Assembly (NCBI RefSeq): GCF_949987535.1
Contig: NC_080067.1
Coordinates: forward strand, 26,688,039 to 26,752,038
Direction of reading: 5' to 3'
Origin: Balaenoptera acutorostrata
Taxonomy: Eukaryota > Chordata > Mammalia > Artiodactyla > Balaenopteridae
DNA: 64,000 bases
This document shows positions 1 through 10,687 of the stretch, in pieces. The translations under genes were made by a program, and so were the position numbers. Numbering within the stretch: the first letter of the stretch is position 1; each line of letters starts with the position of its first letter. The notes under the pieces are model-generated. The model was not told where the DNA came from. It saw nothing but the letters and a program-made list of their open reading frames with translations, and did not search any database.

Positions 1-89
1 ACAATATTCTTTCATTTGAAAAGAATTAAGTCCCTCTTTAATCTTGCCCAAGTTCCCAGGGAAATTGGTGATGTCCCAGACCCATTTTC
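1..89. other. unannotated edge sequence
   Basis: No repeat, gene or regulatory site is recognised in these bases. Confidence 0.4.
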
Positions 90-440
90 TCATTTACACA
101 CAACTGGTACCATACTCTACATAGTATCCTGTGACTCACCATCTTAGAAAACCTCCCTGTCAATATACACAGACTGTATTTGCTATTACACTGCATTCCA
201 TAATATCATATAATCATTCCCTATTGAAGAATGTTAGATGGTTTCCAATTTTCTGCAAGCACAAACTATTGCAATGAAACTTGGATGTGTTCATGCTCAT
301 TTAAGTATTGCTGGAGGATAGACTCCTAAAAATGGAATTGTTAGGTCAAAGCTGTGACAGGGTAGATATGGACAAATTTCTTTCCAGTCATGAAGTAGCA
401 ACAAGTCTCATACTAACAATGAACTTGAAGTATTGAGTTT
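90..440 (-). mobile_element. old L1 (L1M-type) fragment, antisense
   Basis: The plus strand reads like the reverse complement of an old L1 ORF2/3' region. It has the order 'gatggtttccaattttc', 'actattgcaatgaa', 'ggatagactcctaaaaatgg' and 'ggtcaaagctg' known from antisense L1M copies. It is diverged and has no usable frame. The subfamily is not determined. Confidence 0.6.
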
Positions 441-633
441 ATACAATAATTTGAGGAGAAATGCCATCTTTAAAATATCATCTCCTCCAATCTAGTAACA
501 TGGTATGTCTGTCTGTTTTCTCGAATCTTCTCCCCCATAACCTCTTGCTGTATAATCTAAGCATTCACACTTCTGAACCTGTTAGCGGTTCTGATGGCTT
601 CTCAATTGCCTTGACTTGAGTTTTATATTAAAA
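441..633. other. unique sequence
   Basis: No repeat family, frame or site stands out. It ends at the target site of the young L1 insertion. Confidence 0.4.
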
Positions 634-877
634 CTACCATGTGTGGTTTGTGACCACCTAGAGGGGTGGGATAGGGAGGGTGGGAGGGAGGGAGACGCAA
701 GAGGGAAGAGATATGGGAACATATGTATATGTATAACTGATTCACTTTGTTATGAAGCAGAAACTAACACACCATTGTAAAGCAATTACACTCCAATAAA
801 GATGTTAAAAAAAAATGAAGTGAGTAGTATTAACAGAAATAACTTTGAAAATTAAAAACAAAAAAACCTACCATGTG
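634..877 (+). mobile_element. young 5'-truncated L1 3' end with target-site duplication
   Basis: A 10-base direct repeat CTACCATGTG lies at 634-643 and 868-877. Between them is the last ~170 bases of L1: the G-rich 3' UTR near 660-700, the AATAAAGATGT signal near 796, and a first A-run ending at 816. About 35 non-L1 bases and a second A-rich run (851-866) then follow before the right target repeat. I read this as a short 3' transduction, meaning the transcript ran past its own poly-A signal. The same L1 3' end recurs at 7740-7905 and 22600-22766. There is no coding capacity. Confidence 0.88.
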
Positions 878-1035
878 ATGTCATCTTTTCTTGTATGATT
901 GTATCAACAATTTATCTTTACACAGCCTTCACTAACCCCTCACTCTGCTTCCCCCAAATGTACACAATACTTAGCACATGGACAGGAATTACCCCTGTAC
1001 CGGCATCTTCCCACTTGCAAGCAAGCTTCTTATCA

Positions 1036-1215
1036 GCACCATTTCAAGTATGTATAACGTGCCAGAGACTGGGCTAAGCAGTGTACCTTCACTGCATCAT
1101 TTAATTTTGATATCCTACCTCTGGAGACGTTATTATTATTTCCATCATGCCAGTGTGGGAACTGAGGCTCAGAGAAGTGGTGTGGGGTCCACAGCTAACG
1201 GTTGAGGAGCTGAGA
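1036..1215 (-). mobile_element. MIR SINE fragment
   Basis: It has the antisense MIR order: 'gtgccagagactgggctaag', then 'catttaattttgat', then 'gaactgaggctcagagaag'. It is an ancient tRNA-derived SINE, diverged and without target duplications. An L2-like 3' tail may follow near 1265-1350. Confidence 0.65.
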
Positions 1216-1350
1216 TTTTAACCCCCATCAATTGTCACAAGCCAGCACCACCCCCTCAGCTATGGTACATCCTTAAGGACAGGAACTCATGTTGTATTCA
1301 TCTCCTCATCCTTTCTTCTAGCACAGGGTATGACGCATCACGGATCCTTG

Positions 1351-2399
1351 CCCAATGTCACTCCTTGATATGTCAGTTAGCTCAGAAAGGTTCTAAATAG
1401 TTTGTTGAGCTTGGACAGATCCCATCCGGTCTCTACTTGCAGTCTCCAATGCATGGAAGATGCTTTTAATAACAAGACAGAAGTGAGGTTTCAACACCAA
1501 CACAAAAGGACATTCTAGTAGGAGGAAATGTCACATGTCTTGAGCCTCATTTCACACCCTCTTTGCCTGCCCCCATTACGGCAGCCACCAGCTGCAAACA
1601 CCTGCCTCCCCAGCTGTGTGTTTCCCTCTCCTGCCAGATGCCCCGCCCCTGCCTGTGAACCACACGTGGCCACATGGTCAGGCCCTCGGCAACAAGAACC
1701 AGGTGAGATGGGCGAAGGCTGTTGACACGGCCAACAATGACCCCCTCTCCCACCTCTCATGGGGATCAGCCCCAGGTGCATCCTGGACCCTCCACCCAGG
1801 GCCCCAGAAGGCTTGAGCCCACTGTCCACAGCAGTAACCAGCTGGATGACTCGCCCTTGGACTGGCTTTCCCACCTTCTCTGTTTCACTTCTCTGAGTTC
1901 CCCACTCCTGTTCCCTGGAATCACCTGCCAAAATAAGCTACCTGCACACAAACCCTTATCTTGGGTTCTGCTTTCTGAGGCTCCTAGTTCAAGTTAACAG
2001 AGGACGTGATACCCACGCTAGCTCACATGGGTGCCGCACACACACACTCAACTCACTCACACCCCATTGGTCACGTGTGCACGTGTACACTTCACACGCC
2101 AGTTTGGATCCTTCACGGTTTTTTATCTGCATAAAGGAACTCAACTGTAGTCAAGGAAAATGAAGCATTTGTCCTTTTCAGCCTCATCAGAGCCTGATTT
2201 TAGATGCCATTATTTCTTATGCTACAGTAGATTACATCACTAAACATCCGAGTCTACTTCAATGTCAGCAGAGCCCATGCAACGCTCATTTAAGAACAAT
2301 CCTTTTTTTCTTTCTTGATCTGTGCCCATGGGAGGGAGGAGAGCTAAAGGCCAAAGAACTAGTCATGGGTTTGGTAACTGACAAAGTAGGAAGGAACAT
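1351..2399. other. unique sequence, no supported gene
   Basis: Repeat-free at the level I can see. The minus-strand frame at 1515-1931 (138 codons) overlaps equally open frames in other registers and has a composition typical of GC-rich non-coding DNA, with no recognisable domain. A short CA-rich patch lies near 2036-2075. Confidence 0.45.
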
Positions 2400-2495
2400 A
2401 TCTTACTAGCAGGAAGGAGCACTCAACTGGCAGGGCCAGAGATATAGTCAGGAATTTCTCTGAGCCTCAGTTTCCCTATCTATAAAATGATGGTT
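2400..2495 (+). mobile_element. MIR SINE fragment
   Basis: The MIR core 'ctgagcctcagtttcc' at about 2461-2476 is followed by 'ctatctataaaatgatgg', the usual sense-strand MIR middle. A T-rich run follows. Confidence 0.6.
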
Positions 2496-2639
2496 TGTTT
2501 TTTTTTTTTTACTAAAAGCCTAGAATTCAAATTTTTTTTACTAATTCACAATCACTTCCCCAGTTACTCAGAACGTTGATACCTCATGTATCTGTGAGGA
2601 GAAGGATGAGGCATTTAAGATGAATGGACCAGGCACTGA

Positions 2640-2800
2640 CCTCACCATGACTCCACTGCAGCCCTTAGTTCATTTCATGTTCACAGCAGGCTGCACACTT
2701 AGCCCCATTTTCTGCCACTGGAATGCAAGAGTTCAGGTAACGCTCTCAAAGTCAATCAGATGAGAGATGGTGGCAGCAGCCTTGAACTGGTGTCTCTGAG
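2640..2800 (-). mobile_element. probable MIR remnant
   Basis: 'ttcatttcatgttcacagca', 'ccccattttctgccactgg' and 'ggtgtctctgagcc' follow antisense MIR order at low similarity. Sense MIR or unique DNA remains possible. Confidence 0.35.
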
Positions 2801-2973
2801 CCTAAACCCCTGTGGTCCCCAGCCCCAGCCCCACTCCACTCCACTGCTAAGGGTGCTGGGAAACAATATGGTGCACAGGTAGTGTCCAAAGATTCCCATG
2901 GGTCTCATCTCGCCTCCCAAAGTGGAAGCCCCTTAAGGGCCAGGATGCCAAGGATGAAAATTCCCACCTTAGC

Positions 2974-3470
2974 CCATGTATTAATTTCCCAGGGTGTTGT
3001 AACCAGATGGCACAAACTTGGTGGCTTAAAGCCACACACGTGTATTCTCTTACAATTCTGGAGGTCAGAAATCCAAAACAATTTCACTACCAAAACTCAG
3101 GTGTTGCAGGGCCATGTAACCCCCAGAGACTCTAAGGAGGACCCCTGCTCTTGTCTTTTCCAACCTCTACAGCTGCATTCCTTGGCTCGTGGCCTCTTCC
3201 TCCATCTTCAAAGCCAGTATCTTCTCTCTCTGACTCTGACCTGCCTCCCTCTGCTTCTATCATGGGGCCTTCTCCGCTTTGACTATAGCCAAGTCTCCCC
3301 TCCCTTCCTCTTCTAAGGAAACTTGTGATTACATATAGGGGCCACCCAGATAATCCAGGATTATCTCCCCATCTTAAGATCCTAAACTTAATCATATCTG
3401 CAAAACCCCTTTTTCCGTATAAGGTGACCTTCACAGATTCCAAGGATTAGGGCTGGATATCTTTGGGAAC
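2974..3470 (-). mobile_element. MLT1-like ERVL-MaLR solo LTR, antisense
   Basis: The plus strand carries the reverse-complement landmarks of MaLR LTRs: 'gtaaccagatggcacaaact', 'ggtggctta', 'acaattctggaggtcagaa' and, at the far end, 'gatcctaaacttaatcatat' plus 'ctgcaaaacccctttttcc'. About 500 bases is normal for MLT1. It is a degenerate LTR with no internal viral genes beside it. Confidence 0.75.
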
Positions 3471-4800
3471 TTTCTGAAGTCAAACAAAGCCAACCAAGTT
3501 AGGAGCCACTCTAGAAAAGTAACCCAGAAAACTACTAAATAGCCAAGCCAAGCCAGCCACATGCACACACTTTTGACCTGCATAAGGAGGCCAACCCACA
3601 GTGCACCATGAAATCAGCAAGTGCAAAGACATCCCTGATACCCCAGCCTGCCTTGACCCACCTGCCCGTTCTCCCCAGGTGCTCAGTCCTCTCCTCCTTT
3701 CCTCCATAGCAATGGACTCTCCAGGGAAAAGGGTATCAGAAATTTACTCTGCCATGACTTGCAGCCTCAGCCTAGTTTTTAATGGTAGGATGAAAGGCCT
3801 TATCCTCTGCAGAAAGAATTTCCAGCATCAGAGACCAACTGGGGGGTTCCTTCTTCTCATGCAGGCAGCAGTGAGGCCCTTTTAGCTTTTTTTTTTTTCC
3901 AACAAGGAAATACTCAGTGTTAAGCCAGAGACTTCTTTCCGCCAGAAAATGCATTTGCATTGCAGGCATCTTCAGCAGAGTGAAGATTCTGCTGAAGACT
4001 TGTCTTCCCTCCTCCATCTCGCATCGCTAGCAACACCTGTTCTTCTTGCTTAACAAACCATTGTATCTAGAACTCCCGTTGCAGGAGTGGCAGCCTCGGG
4101 GAACCAGGGTACCAAGAATGGGTGAAAAGCAGTGTCCTGAAGACTCTTTGGTCCAGATCCAAAAGCGGGATTCTCTCCTGCCTTGCAGAGGCCATGTCAG
4201 TAACCTTCTGCCTGCCTGTTGGCCTTATCCCTGGCCATGAAAACACAAGGGAACCAAAGCTGTCCCCGGCCTCCTGTCACTTCCAGGCACCCACCCTCCT
4301 CCCAAGTGGCTCTCAACTCATCCCTTGCCAGGTGTGATAGATCACTGAGGATGTTGAGAGACTGAAAAACATTTCAAACTCAAAGGAAATAAGAACTAAT
4401 GGTGACATCATTTGGGGCACCATAACAGGCTAGAGAGGGAGATATTTGGGGGCAGAGAAGTCTCAGGTGACCCTTAAATCATACCAGTGGGCAATGATAC
4501 ACATTCTTTGCATACATTCTACTGGGCAAATACATTATACCTTGGGCCTTGTCTGGTTCTTACTGAAGGACAATTTGAGGGATTCACTTCAATCAAGGTC
4601 CCCAAGATGCACCACTCTGGTCTCCACCACGCCACTCCTCCAGATGTTATGCTCTCCGTGCCCCTGGGGCCCTTCAAGAATCAGATCTGATTAAGTGTAG
4701 CCATGCATGGCCCCAGCATAAGAGTCCCTATGAAAGTGGCTTGAGTTTTCCAACCACACAGTCAAGCCCACAGAGCTTGGCCAGTATTAACTTAGAAACT
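3471..4800. other. unique sequence, no supported gene
   Basis: No known repeat or convincing exon seen. Short frames at 3601-3885 and 4046-4337 overlap other open frames and lack domains. A T-run at 3888-3899 is not matched by a target-site duplication that I can find. Confidence 0.4.
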
Positions 4801-4804
4801 TGCA

Positions 4805-4960
4805 TGGGTAACTTAATCTTCCTGAACCTTACTGTTTGTCATGTGGAAATTGGAAATAATGCCTCCTAGATTGTTGGGGAATCTCAGTGAAGTACATACG
4901 TAAAAGGCATAGCACAGTGACTGCTACATATCAGGAACTCAATAAATGCACCTCTTCTTA
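4805..4960 (+). mobile_element. MIR SINE fragment
   Basis: It has sense MIR landmarks in order: 'cttcctgaaccttactg', 'gtggaaattggaaataatg', 'agcacagtgactgctacata' and the tail 'aactcaataaatg'. It is old and diverged. Confidence 0.65.
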
Positions 4961-5261
4961 ACGTTATTTATAATAGTATTAATACAACATCACACTGCTA
5001 GTTTATGGATTATGATTTAAGATCATAATCTATAGCTAGCTATCTGAGAACAAGAGTAATGACCCACAGAACTCTCTCTCTCTTTATGTTTTGCTGTTAA
5101 ACATCTCCCAGCTCCTTGAATATGGAGCAATGTTTTACTTCACTCTTCTACATCCATAAATATGGACTAGGTGCTTGCTCTGTGCAGGAAACAAGCTCCA
5201 GGTATGGAGTGTGGTCTCAAGGGAATCACCACCTCAATGTGGAGTCAAGAAACAACTGGTA

Positions 5262-7537
5262 CCTCAACATAATAAAGGCCATATATGACAAACCCACAGC
5301 CAACATTGTTCTCAATGGTGAAAAACTGAAACCATTTCCTCTAAGATCAGGAACAAGACAAGGTTGTCCACTCTCACCACTATTATTCAACATAGTTTTG
5401 GAAGTTTTAGCCACAGCAATCAGAGAAGAAAAAGAAATGAAAGGAATCCAAATCGGAAAAGAAGAAGTAAAGCTGTCACTGTTTGCAGATGACATGATAC
5501 TATACATAGAGAATCCTAAAAATGCTACCAGAAAACTACTAGAGCTAATCAATGAATTTGGTAAAGTAGCAGGATACAAAATTGATGCACAGAAATCTCT
5601 TGCATTCCGATACACTAATGATGAAAAATCTGAAAGAGAAATTAAGGAGACACTCCCATTTACCATTGCAACAAAAAGAATAAAATACCTAGGAATAAAC
5701 CTACCTAAGGAGACAAAAGACCTGTATGCAGAAAACTATAAGACACTGATGAAAGAAATTAAAGATGATACAAACAGATGGAGAGATATACCATGTTCTT
5801 GGATTGGAAGAATCAACACTGTGAAAATGACTATACAACACAAAGCAACCTACAGATTCAATGCAATTCCTAACAAACTACCAATGGCATTTTTCACAGA
5901 ACTAGAATAAAAAATTTCACAATTTGTATGGAAACACAAAAGGCCCCGAATAGCCGAAGCAATCTTGAGAAAGAAAAACGGAGCTCGAGGAATCAGGCTC
6001 CCTGACTTCAGACTATACTACAAAGCTACAGTAATCAAGACAGTATGGGACTTCCCTGGTGGTGCAGTGGTTAATAATCTGCCTGCCAACGAAGGAGACA
6101 CTGGTTCGAGCCCTGGTCCAGGAAGATCCCACATGCCGCGGAGCAACTAAGCCTGTGCGCCAAAACTACTGAGCCTGCACTCTGGAGTCCATGAGCCACA
6201 ACTGCTGAGTCCGCGTGCCACAACTACTGAAGCCCGTACACCTTGAGCCAGTGTTCCACAACAAAAGAAGCCACAGCAATGAGAAGTCCTTGCACCACAA
6301 CGAAGAGTAGCCCCGACTCACCACAACTAGAGAAAGCCTGTGCGCAGCAATGAAGACCCACAGCAGCCAAAAAAAAAAAAACAGACAGTATGGTACTGGC
6401 ACAAAAACAGAAATATAGATCAATGGAACAGGATAGAGAGCCCAGAGATAAACCCATGCACATATGGTCACCTTATTTTTGATAAAGGAGGCAAGAATAT
6501 ACAGTAGAGAAAAGACAGCCTCTTCAATAAGTGGTGCTGGGAAAACTGGACAGCTACATGTAAAAGAATGAAATTAGAACACTCCCTAACACCATACACA
6601 AAAATAAACTCAAAATGGATTAAAGACCTAAATGTAAGGCCACTTTAAAACTCTTAGAGGAAAACATAGGCAGAACACTCTATGACATAAATCACAGCAA
6701 GATCCTTTTTGACCCACCTCCTACAGAAATGGAAATAAAAACAAAAATAAACAAATGGGACCTAATGAACCTTAAAAGCTTTTGCACGGCAAAGGAAACC
6801 ATAAACAAGATGAAAGACAGCCCTCAGAATGGGAGAAAATATTTGCAAACGAAGCAACCGACAAAGGATAATCTCCAAAATATACAAGCAGCTCATGCAG
6901 CTCAATATCAAAAAACCAAATCCGAAAATGAGCAGAAGACCTGAATAGACATTTGTCCAAAGAAGACATACAGATGGCCAACAAACACATGAAAGGATAC
7001 TCAACATCACTAATTATTTGAGAAATGCAAATCAAAACTACAATGAGATATCACCTCACACCAGTCAGAATGGCCATCATCAAAAAATCTACAAACAATA
7101 AATGCTGGAGAGGGTGTGGAGAAAAGGGAACCCTCTTGCACTGTTGGTGGGAATGTAAATTGATACAGCCACTATGGAGAACAGTATGGAGGTTCCTTAA
7201 AAAACTAAAATTAGAACTACCATACAACACAGAAATCCCACTACTAGGCATATACCCTGAGAAAACCATAATTCAAAAAGAGTCAAGTATCACAGTGTTC
7301 ACTGCAGCTCTGTTTACAATAGCCAGGACATGGAAGCAACCTAAGTGACCATAGACAGATGATTGGATAAAGAAGATGTGGTACATGTATACAATGGAAT
7401 ATTACTCAGCCATAAAAAGAAAGGAAACTGAGTTATTTGTAGTGAGGTGGATGGACCTAGAGTCTGTCATACAGAGTGAAGTAAGTCAGAAAGAGGAAAA
7501 CAAATACCGTATGCTAACACATATATATGGAATCTAA
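5262..7537 (+). pseudogene. L1 ORF2 remnant (reverse transcriptase to C-terminal cysteine region)
   Basis: ORF2p would nick and reverse-transcribe L1 RNA. Here only the part from the middle of the RT domain onward survives. RT block [12 protein letters not shown] lies near 5360-5395 and the catalytic FADD motif near 5479-5490. The frame stops at 5908-5910, inside ...FTELE, where intact L1s read on. A second frame (5965-6048) continues to the SINE. After the SINE, in-frame stops such as the TAG near 6503 break it. The C-terminal cysteine segment [18 protein letters not shown] is in another frame near 7104-7157. The upstream ATG at 5116 is in flanking unique DNA and is not an L1 start. It is dead. 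Confidence 0.9.
6038..6393 (+). mobile_element. CHR-type tRNA-derived SINE nested in L1
   Basis: The target repeat AGACAGTATGG at 6038-6048 and 6383-6393 flanks a 334-base SINE. The A box (TGGTGCAGTGG) is near 6058 and the B box (GGTTCGAGCC) near 6104. This copy belongs to the longer form, with repeated 'ccacaactactga' modules. It ends in a 12-13 base A tail. It is younger than the host L1. Confidence 0.92.
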
Positions 7538-7920
7538 AAAAAAAAATGGTTTTGAAGGACTTAGGGGCAGGACAGGAATAGAGACGCAGATGTAGAGAAT
7601 GGACTTGAGGACACAGGGAGGGGGAAGGGTAAGCTGGGACGAAGTGAGAGAGTGGCATGGACATATATACACTACCAAACGTAAAATAGATAGCTAGTGG
7701 GAAGCAGCCGCGTAGCACAGGGAGATCAGCTCGGTGCTTTGTGACCACCTAGAGGGGTGGGATAGGGAGGGTGGGAGGGAGACGCAAGAGAGAGGAGATA
7801 TGGGGATATATGTATACATATAGCTGATTCACTTTGCTATACAGCAGAAACTAACACACCATTGTAAAGCAATTATACTCCAATAAAGATGTTTAAAAAA
7901 AGAGAAAGAAACAACTGGTA

Positions 7921-8984
7921 AATGAAAAGGTAGATACCAGTCGTATTTCTCAGTGCTCATTAAGTCAGAAGAGCTTCCAGAATTCAGAGAAGGTCTTAGT
8001 CCTTGGGGCAGGAGGTGCACAAAGAGCCTCTTTGGGAACTGGACCTTGAGGAAAGGGTAGAATGTGAACACGTGGAGAAGAGTAGAGGGGCGTCAACACC
8101 AAGAGCTTGGTGCAAAGGGAAGGAGTGATGGGAATTTAGGTGGGGACCCTTCCCCCATTTGCCTCCAGCTGTTTGTGTGACAGCCACCAAAATGGTGCCC
8201 AGGGGCTGGAGGCAGTGAGCGCTGTGGTCTGCGGGTCTGCACCTGTGAGAGCAGCTCAGCCTGCAAGCAATCCAAGAGTCTGTACAGGCACTGCTCCTAC
8301 CTCCTCTGCCCTCGAGGGAAGGAAGCGTCTTGGAATTCACTGTCTGAAACAGATCTTCTCAATTCAAATTAGCTACAGTGGTGTTGTTAATCCCCTTGTT
8401 ATGGGATTAGAATATATCACTGCGTTGAGATTAGAGCCTGACAGAGAGGTTGGAGGAATTTGGATTCAACTCAAAATTCCAAGCCATGTGGTCCTGCCCA
8501 CAGGCTCTGTGGTCTTTGGCTGGAACAATGGCGCCACCTTGTGGCCAAAAGGATCTCTATTTGGAAGAGTTTCCTTTGGGGCACGTTTTGCATGTGCTGG
8601 GGGCAGAAATACAAAGAATAAGTAAGGCAGGCTAACTCCTCCCCAAGGGGCTTGCTAGTGGGCCTCATTAGTCCATCAACTACAGACCCCAGGGACTGCC
8701 TTTCTGAAGCCCGGAGCTGACCTTGAAGTGGGTGTGTGCCGAGTGGGACTTCAGGGGCTATAAAATGGCCTTTTGGACCTGCCTACTCTCCCTAATGCCT
8801 TAAATCCCTTTCACAGTTGACAAAACCTGTTCCTGCACTTACTCATTCATCAGCACCTATTTACCATTTGCCTCTATGAACTATGCTTAGGGCTGAGACG
8901 TAGAAATATTTAAGGACCAGCCCCTACCTTCCATGCATGGCCGAAGAGACAAAGACAAGTTTGTTGTTGCCATCGTTTCCTGCT
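7921..8984. other. unique sequence with a CTCF-like site
   Basis: Mostly repeat-free. The only strong signal is the CTCF-core match at 8531-8544. Bases 8770-8910 are weakly L2/MIR-like. Frames such as 8140-8625 have no domain and overlap others. Confidence 0.45.
8531..8544 (-). promoter_or_regulatory. CTCF core motif match
   Basis: The minus strand reads CCACAAGGTGGCGC, matching the vertebrate CTCF core CCASYAGRKGGCRS at 13 of 14 positions. It sits in unique DNA rather than in a SINE. A single oriented site may anchor a chromatin loop. Binding itself is not shown. Confidence 0.55.
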
Positions 8985-9180
8985 ATGCAGAGCGTGAAGC
9001 CCTCTCCCAGGCTGGCAGAGCCCTGCATCACCTTCTCTCTCACTCCCCCAACCCAACGCTCCCTCTGCCCCACTCCCCACTGCTCCTTGGACACCGTGCT
9101 CCCACCTGCCACCACATTCTTTCCTGGCTGCTCCACCTGCAGGAAATGCCTTCCCTCTCTCCTCAAGGATGGCTGCTTCT
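8985..9180 (+). mobile_element. possible L2 remnant
   Basis: A C/T-rich stretch with 'ctcactcccccaacccaacg' and 'cttccctctctcctcaagg' resembles the L2 3' half. Similarity is weak and it may be unique pyrimidine-rich DNA. Confidence 0.3.
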
Positions 9181-9980
9181 GGAGGCTCCAGGCAGGGATT
9201 GCTGAGCTAGTGCTGTGCTGTCAGAGAAAAATGACTTCCAACAGCAGAAATTATGGAAGCGGCTGCAAAGGGTGGCTGCAGCTCCAGGGGGACGGACAAG
9301 GCTGGACCTGGGAGAACACAAACAGCAGCCCCAGGGGCAGACAGGGGAGCGGGGCTTTCCTTGGACAGAAGTGCTAGTTCCACCCAAGGACTATGAAGGG
9401 AGCGGGGAAGAGCAAGACGATTTCCATCCGGCAGCTACTGGGCATAAGAAAATGGAGAACGCTGTGTTTTTCTCTGAAACACAAGGGACGGTAGGAAAGG
9501 GGAGAGGGGAGGTCTGCAGATACTGAGAGGCGAGGGGACTCTATGGGGTGAGGAGGGCATGGAAATGTCCCTGGGTGTGGTCACCATACATAATGTAAGA
9601 GTGGGAGGGACTCATGTCAAACCTTAGCCTATCTGGATGGCCAGCTAGAAACCATCTTCTACCCACCTCCCAATCCTCAAAGAAGGATTAACATTCCTAC
9701 GTTCACATTAATGAATACTTTGTGTGAGTAGGTTTTACTTAGGCTCAGGGCATTACCTAAGAAAAGAAGTGTGTTTCCACATCTGGGTTGAGGCTAGGTC
9801 ACATGGAGAAAGCACCCACAGGCCGAAGAGGCTGGGTGCCAAGGGGACCTGGAAATTCACAACGTCCAGAGAAGGGCCACGAGCTTCCACAAGACATGGA
9901 ATAGGTCATAAGCCCATCTGAGGTCCCAGTGGCCAGGAAACCTATCTGGTCCACCCAAACATTTCTACATCCTGTCGCAT
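9181..9980. other. unique sequence, no supported gene
   Basis: No repeat recognised. Frames at 9215-9526 and 9724-9921 have no recognisable domain or start context. Confidence 0.4.
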
Positions 9981-10366
9981 TATGAGTCCATTTTCTTTTC
10001 TTTTCTTTTTTTTTTTTTAATGTAAAAGGATTTTATTAGAGAAAATGCCTGTCTGAGAAAAAATGATGAGGGGGATGGAAAAGGCTGGAAGAGCAGTCAG
10101 ACCATGGGCAAGTCTGAATGTGAATGAGGAAGAGATGGAAGGAAGGTTGAGTGGAAGCACGCCATTACAGTCTAAGGAAGGCTCAGCAAGGCTGTCAAGG
10201 AAGTCCAGTCAAAATCGCCCATCCAAGGAGGCCCATGTCTCCTACAGAACTCAGTCATTGCCTGGAAGCAGCCCTTGATTGTGTTGCTTCTGTCCAAGCA
10301 TGTAGTGGTTTTTCAGAGCACAGCTGTTGGAGCCTCTGGTCAATTCTGCTATGAGTCCATTTTCTT
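9981..10366 (-). pseudogene. retrocopy of an unidentified polyadenylated transcript
   Basis: A 17-base perfect direct repeat TATGAGTCCATTTTCTT lies at 9981-9997 and 10350-10366. Between them is a T-run ending at 10018, which is the poly-A of a minus-strand insert. AATAAA on the minus strand (10032-10037) sits 13 bases before that poly-A. About 330 bases of body follow, with no resemblance to the L1 or SINE ends seen elsewhere here. These are the hallmarks of an mRNA 3' end reverse-transcribed by the L1 machinery. I do not recognise the source. An LTR-driven transcript is the main alternative to a cellular mRNA. No long frame survives. Confidence 0.75.
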
Positions 10367-10451
10367 ATCCATCGTTTCTCTGTTTTCTCCTTGCTAACAA
10401 CCTGGTCTCGAGATGTGATGCTGTGTAGATGATGCTGTCAGTGTGTGTAAT

Positions 10452-10687
10452 GAAATAAAGGCTTTAATAAAATAGATAATCGACTAGGACCTACTGTATA
10501 GCACAGGGAACTCTACTCAATATTCTGTAATAACCTATATGGGAAAAGAATATGGAAAAGAATAGATACATGTATATGTATAACTGAATCATTTTGCTGT
10601 ACATCTGAAACTGACACAACATTGTAAATCAACCATATCCAATATAAAATAAAAATTAAATTTAAGAAAAAAGAAATAAAGGTTTTA
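10452..10687 (+). mobile_element. 5'-truncated L1 3' end (older subfamily) with TSD
   Basis: GAAATAAAGG(C/T)TTTA at 10452-10466 and 10673-10687 (one mismatch) flanks ~200 bases. The insert carries 'ggacctactgtatagcac', 'cagggaactctactcaat', 'aacattgtaaatcaacca' and an A-rich end. This L1 3' end also occurs at 14274-14545 and 61214-61468. Confidence 0.85.

Larger units (their letters stand above)
5247..7920 (+). mobile_element. 5'-truncated L1 (ORF2 to poly-A) with nested SINE
   Basis: A 15-base perfect target duplication AAGAAACAACTGGTA lies at 5247-5261 and 7906-7920. The insert (5262-7905) starts inside ORF2 reverse transcriptase and runs through the ORF2 end (about 7537), the G-rich 3' UTR (about 7740-7800) and AATAAAGATGT before the A-rich tail. 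A SINE (6049-6382) is nested within it. The target repeat proves one insertion event. It is immobile because the 5' promoter, ORF1 and endonuclease are absent. Confidence 0.93.

Noticed and set aside
1515..1931. 138-codon minus-strand frame
   Set aside because: Overlapped by other open frames on both strands, GC-rich composition, no domain.
3886..3900. Retrocopy from the T-run
   Set aside because: No target repeat or AATAAA signal in the right place.
5116..5910. 264-codon open frame as a host gene
   Set aside because: Only the first ~49 codons are in unique flank. The rest is L1 ORF2 reverse transcriptase inside an L1 with exact target repeats.
6049..6130. Functional tRNA gene from the A/B boxes
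   Set aside because: The boxes belong to SINE heads. No cloverleaf or anticodon arm is maintained.
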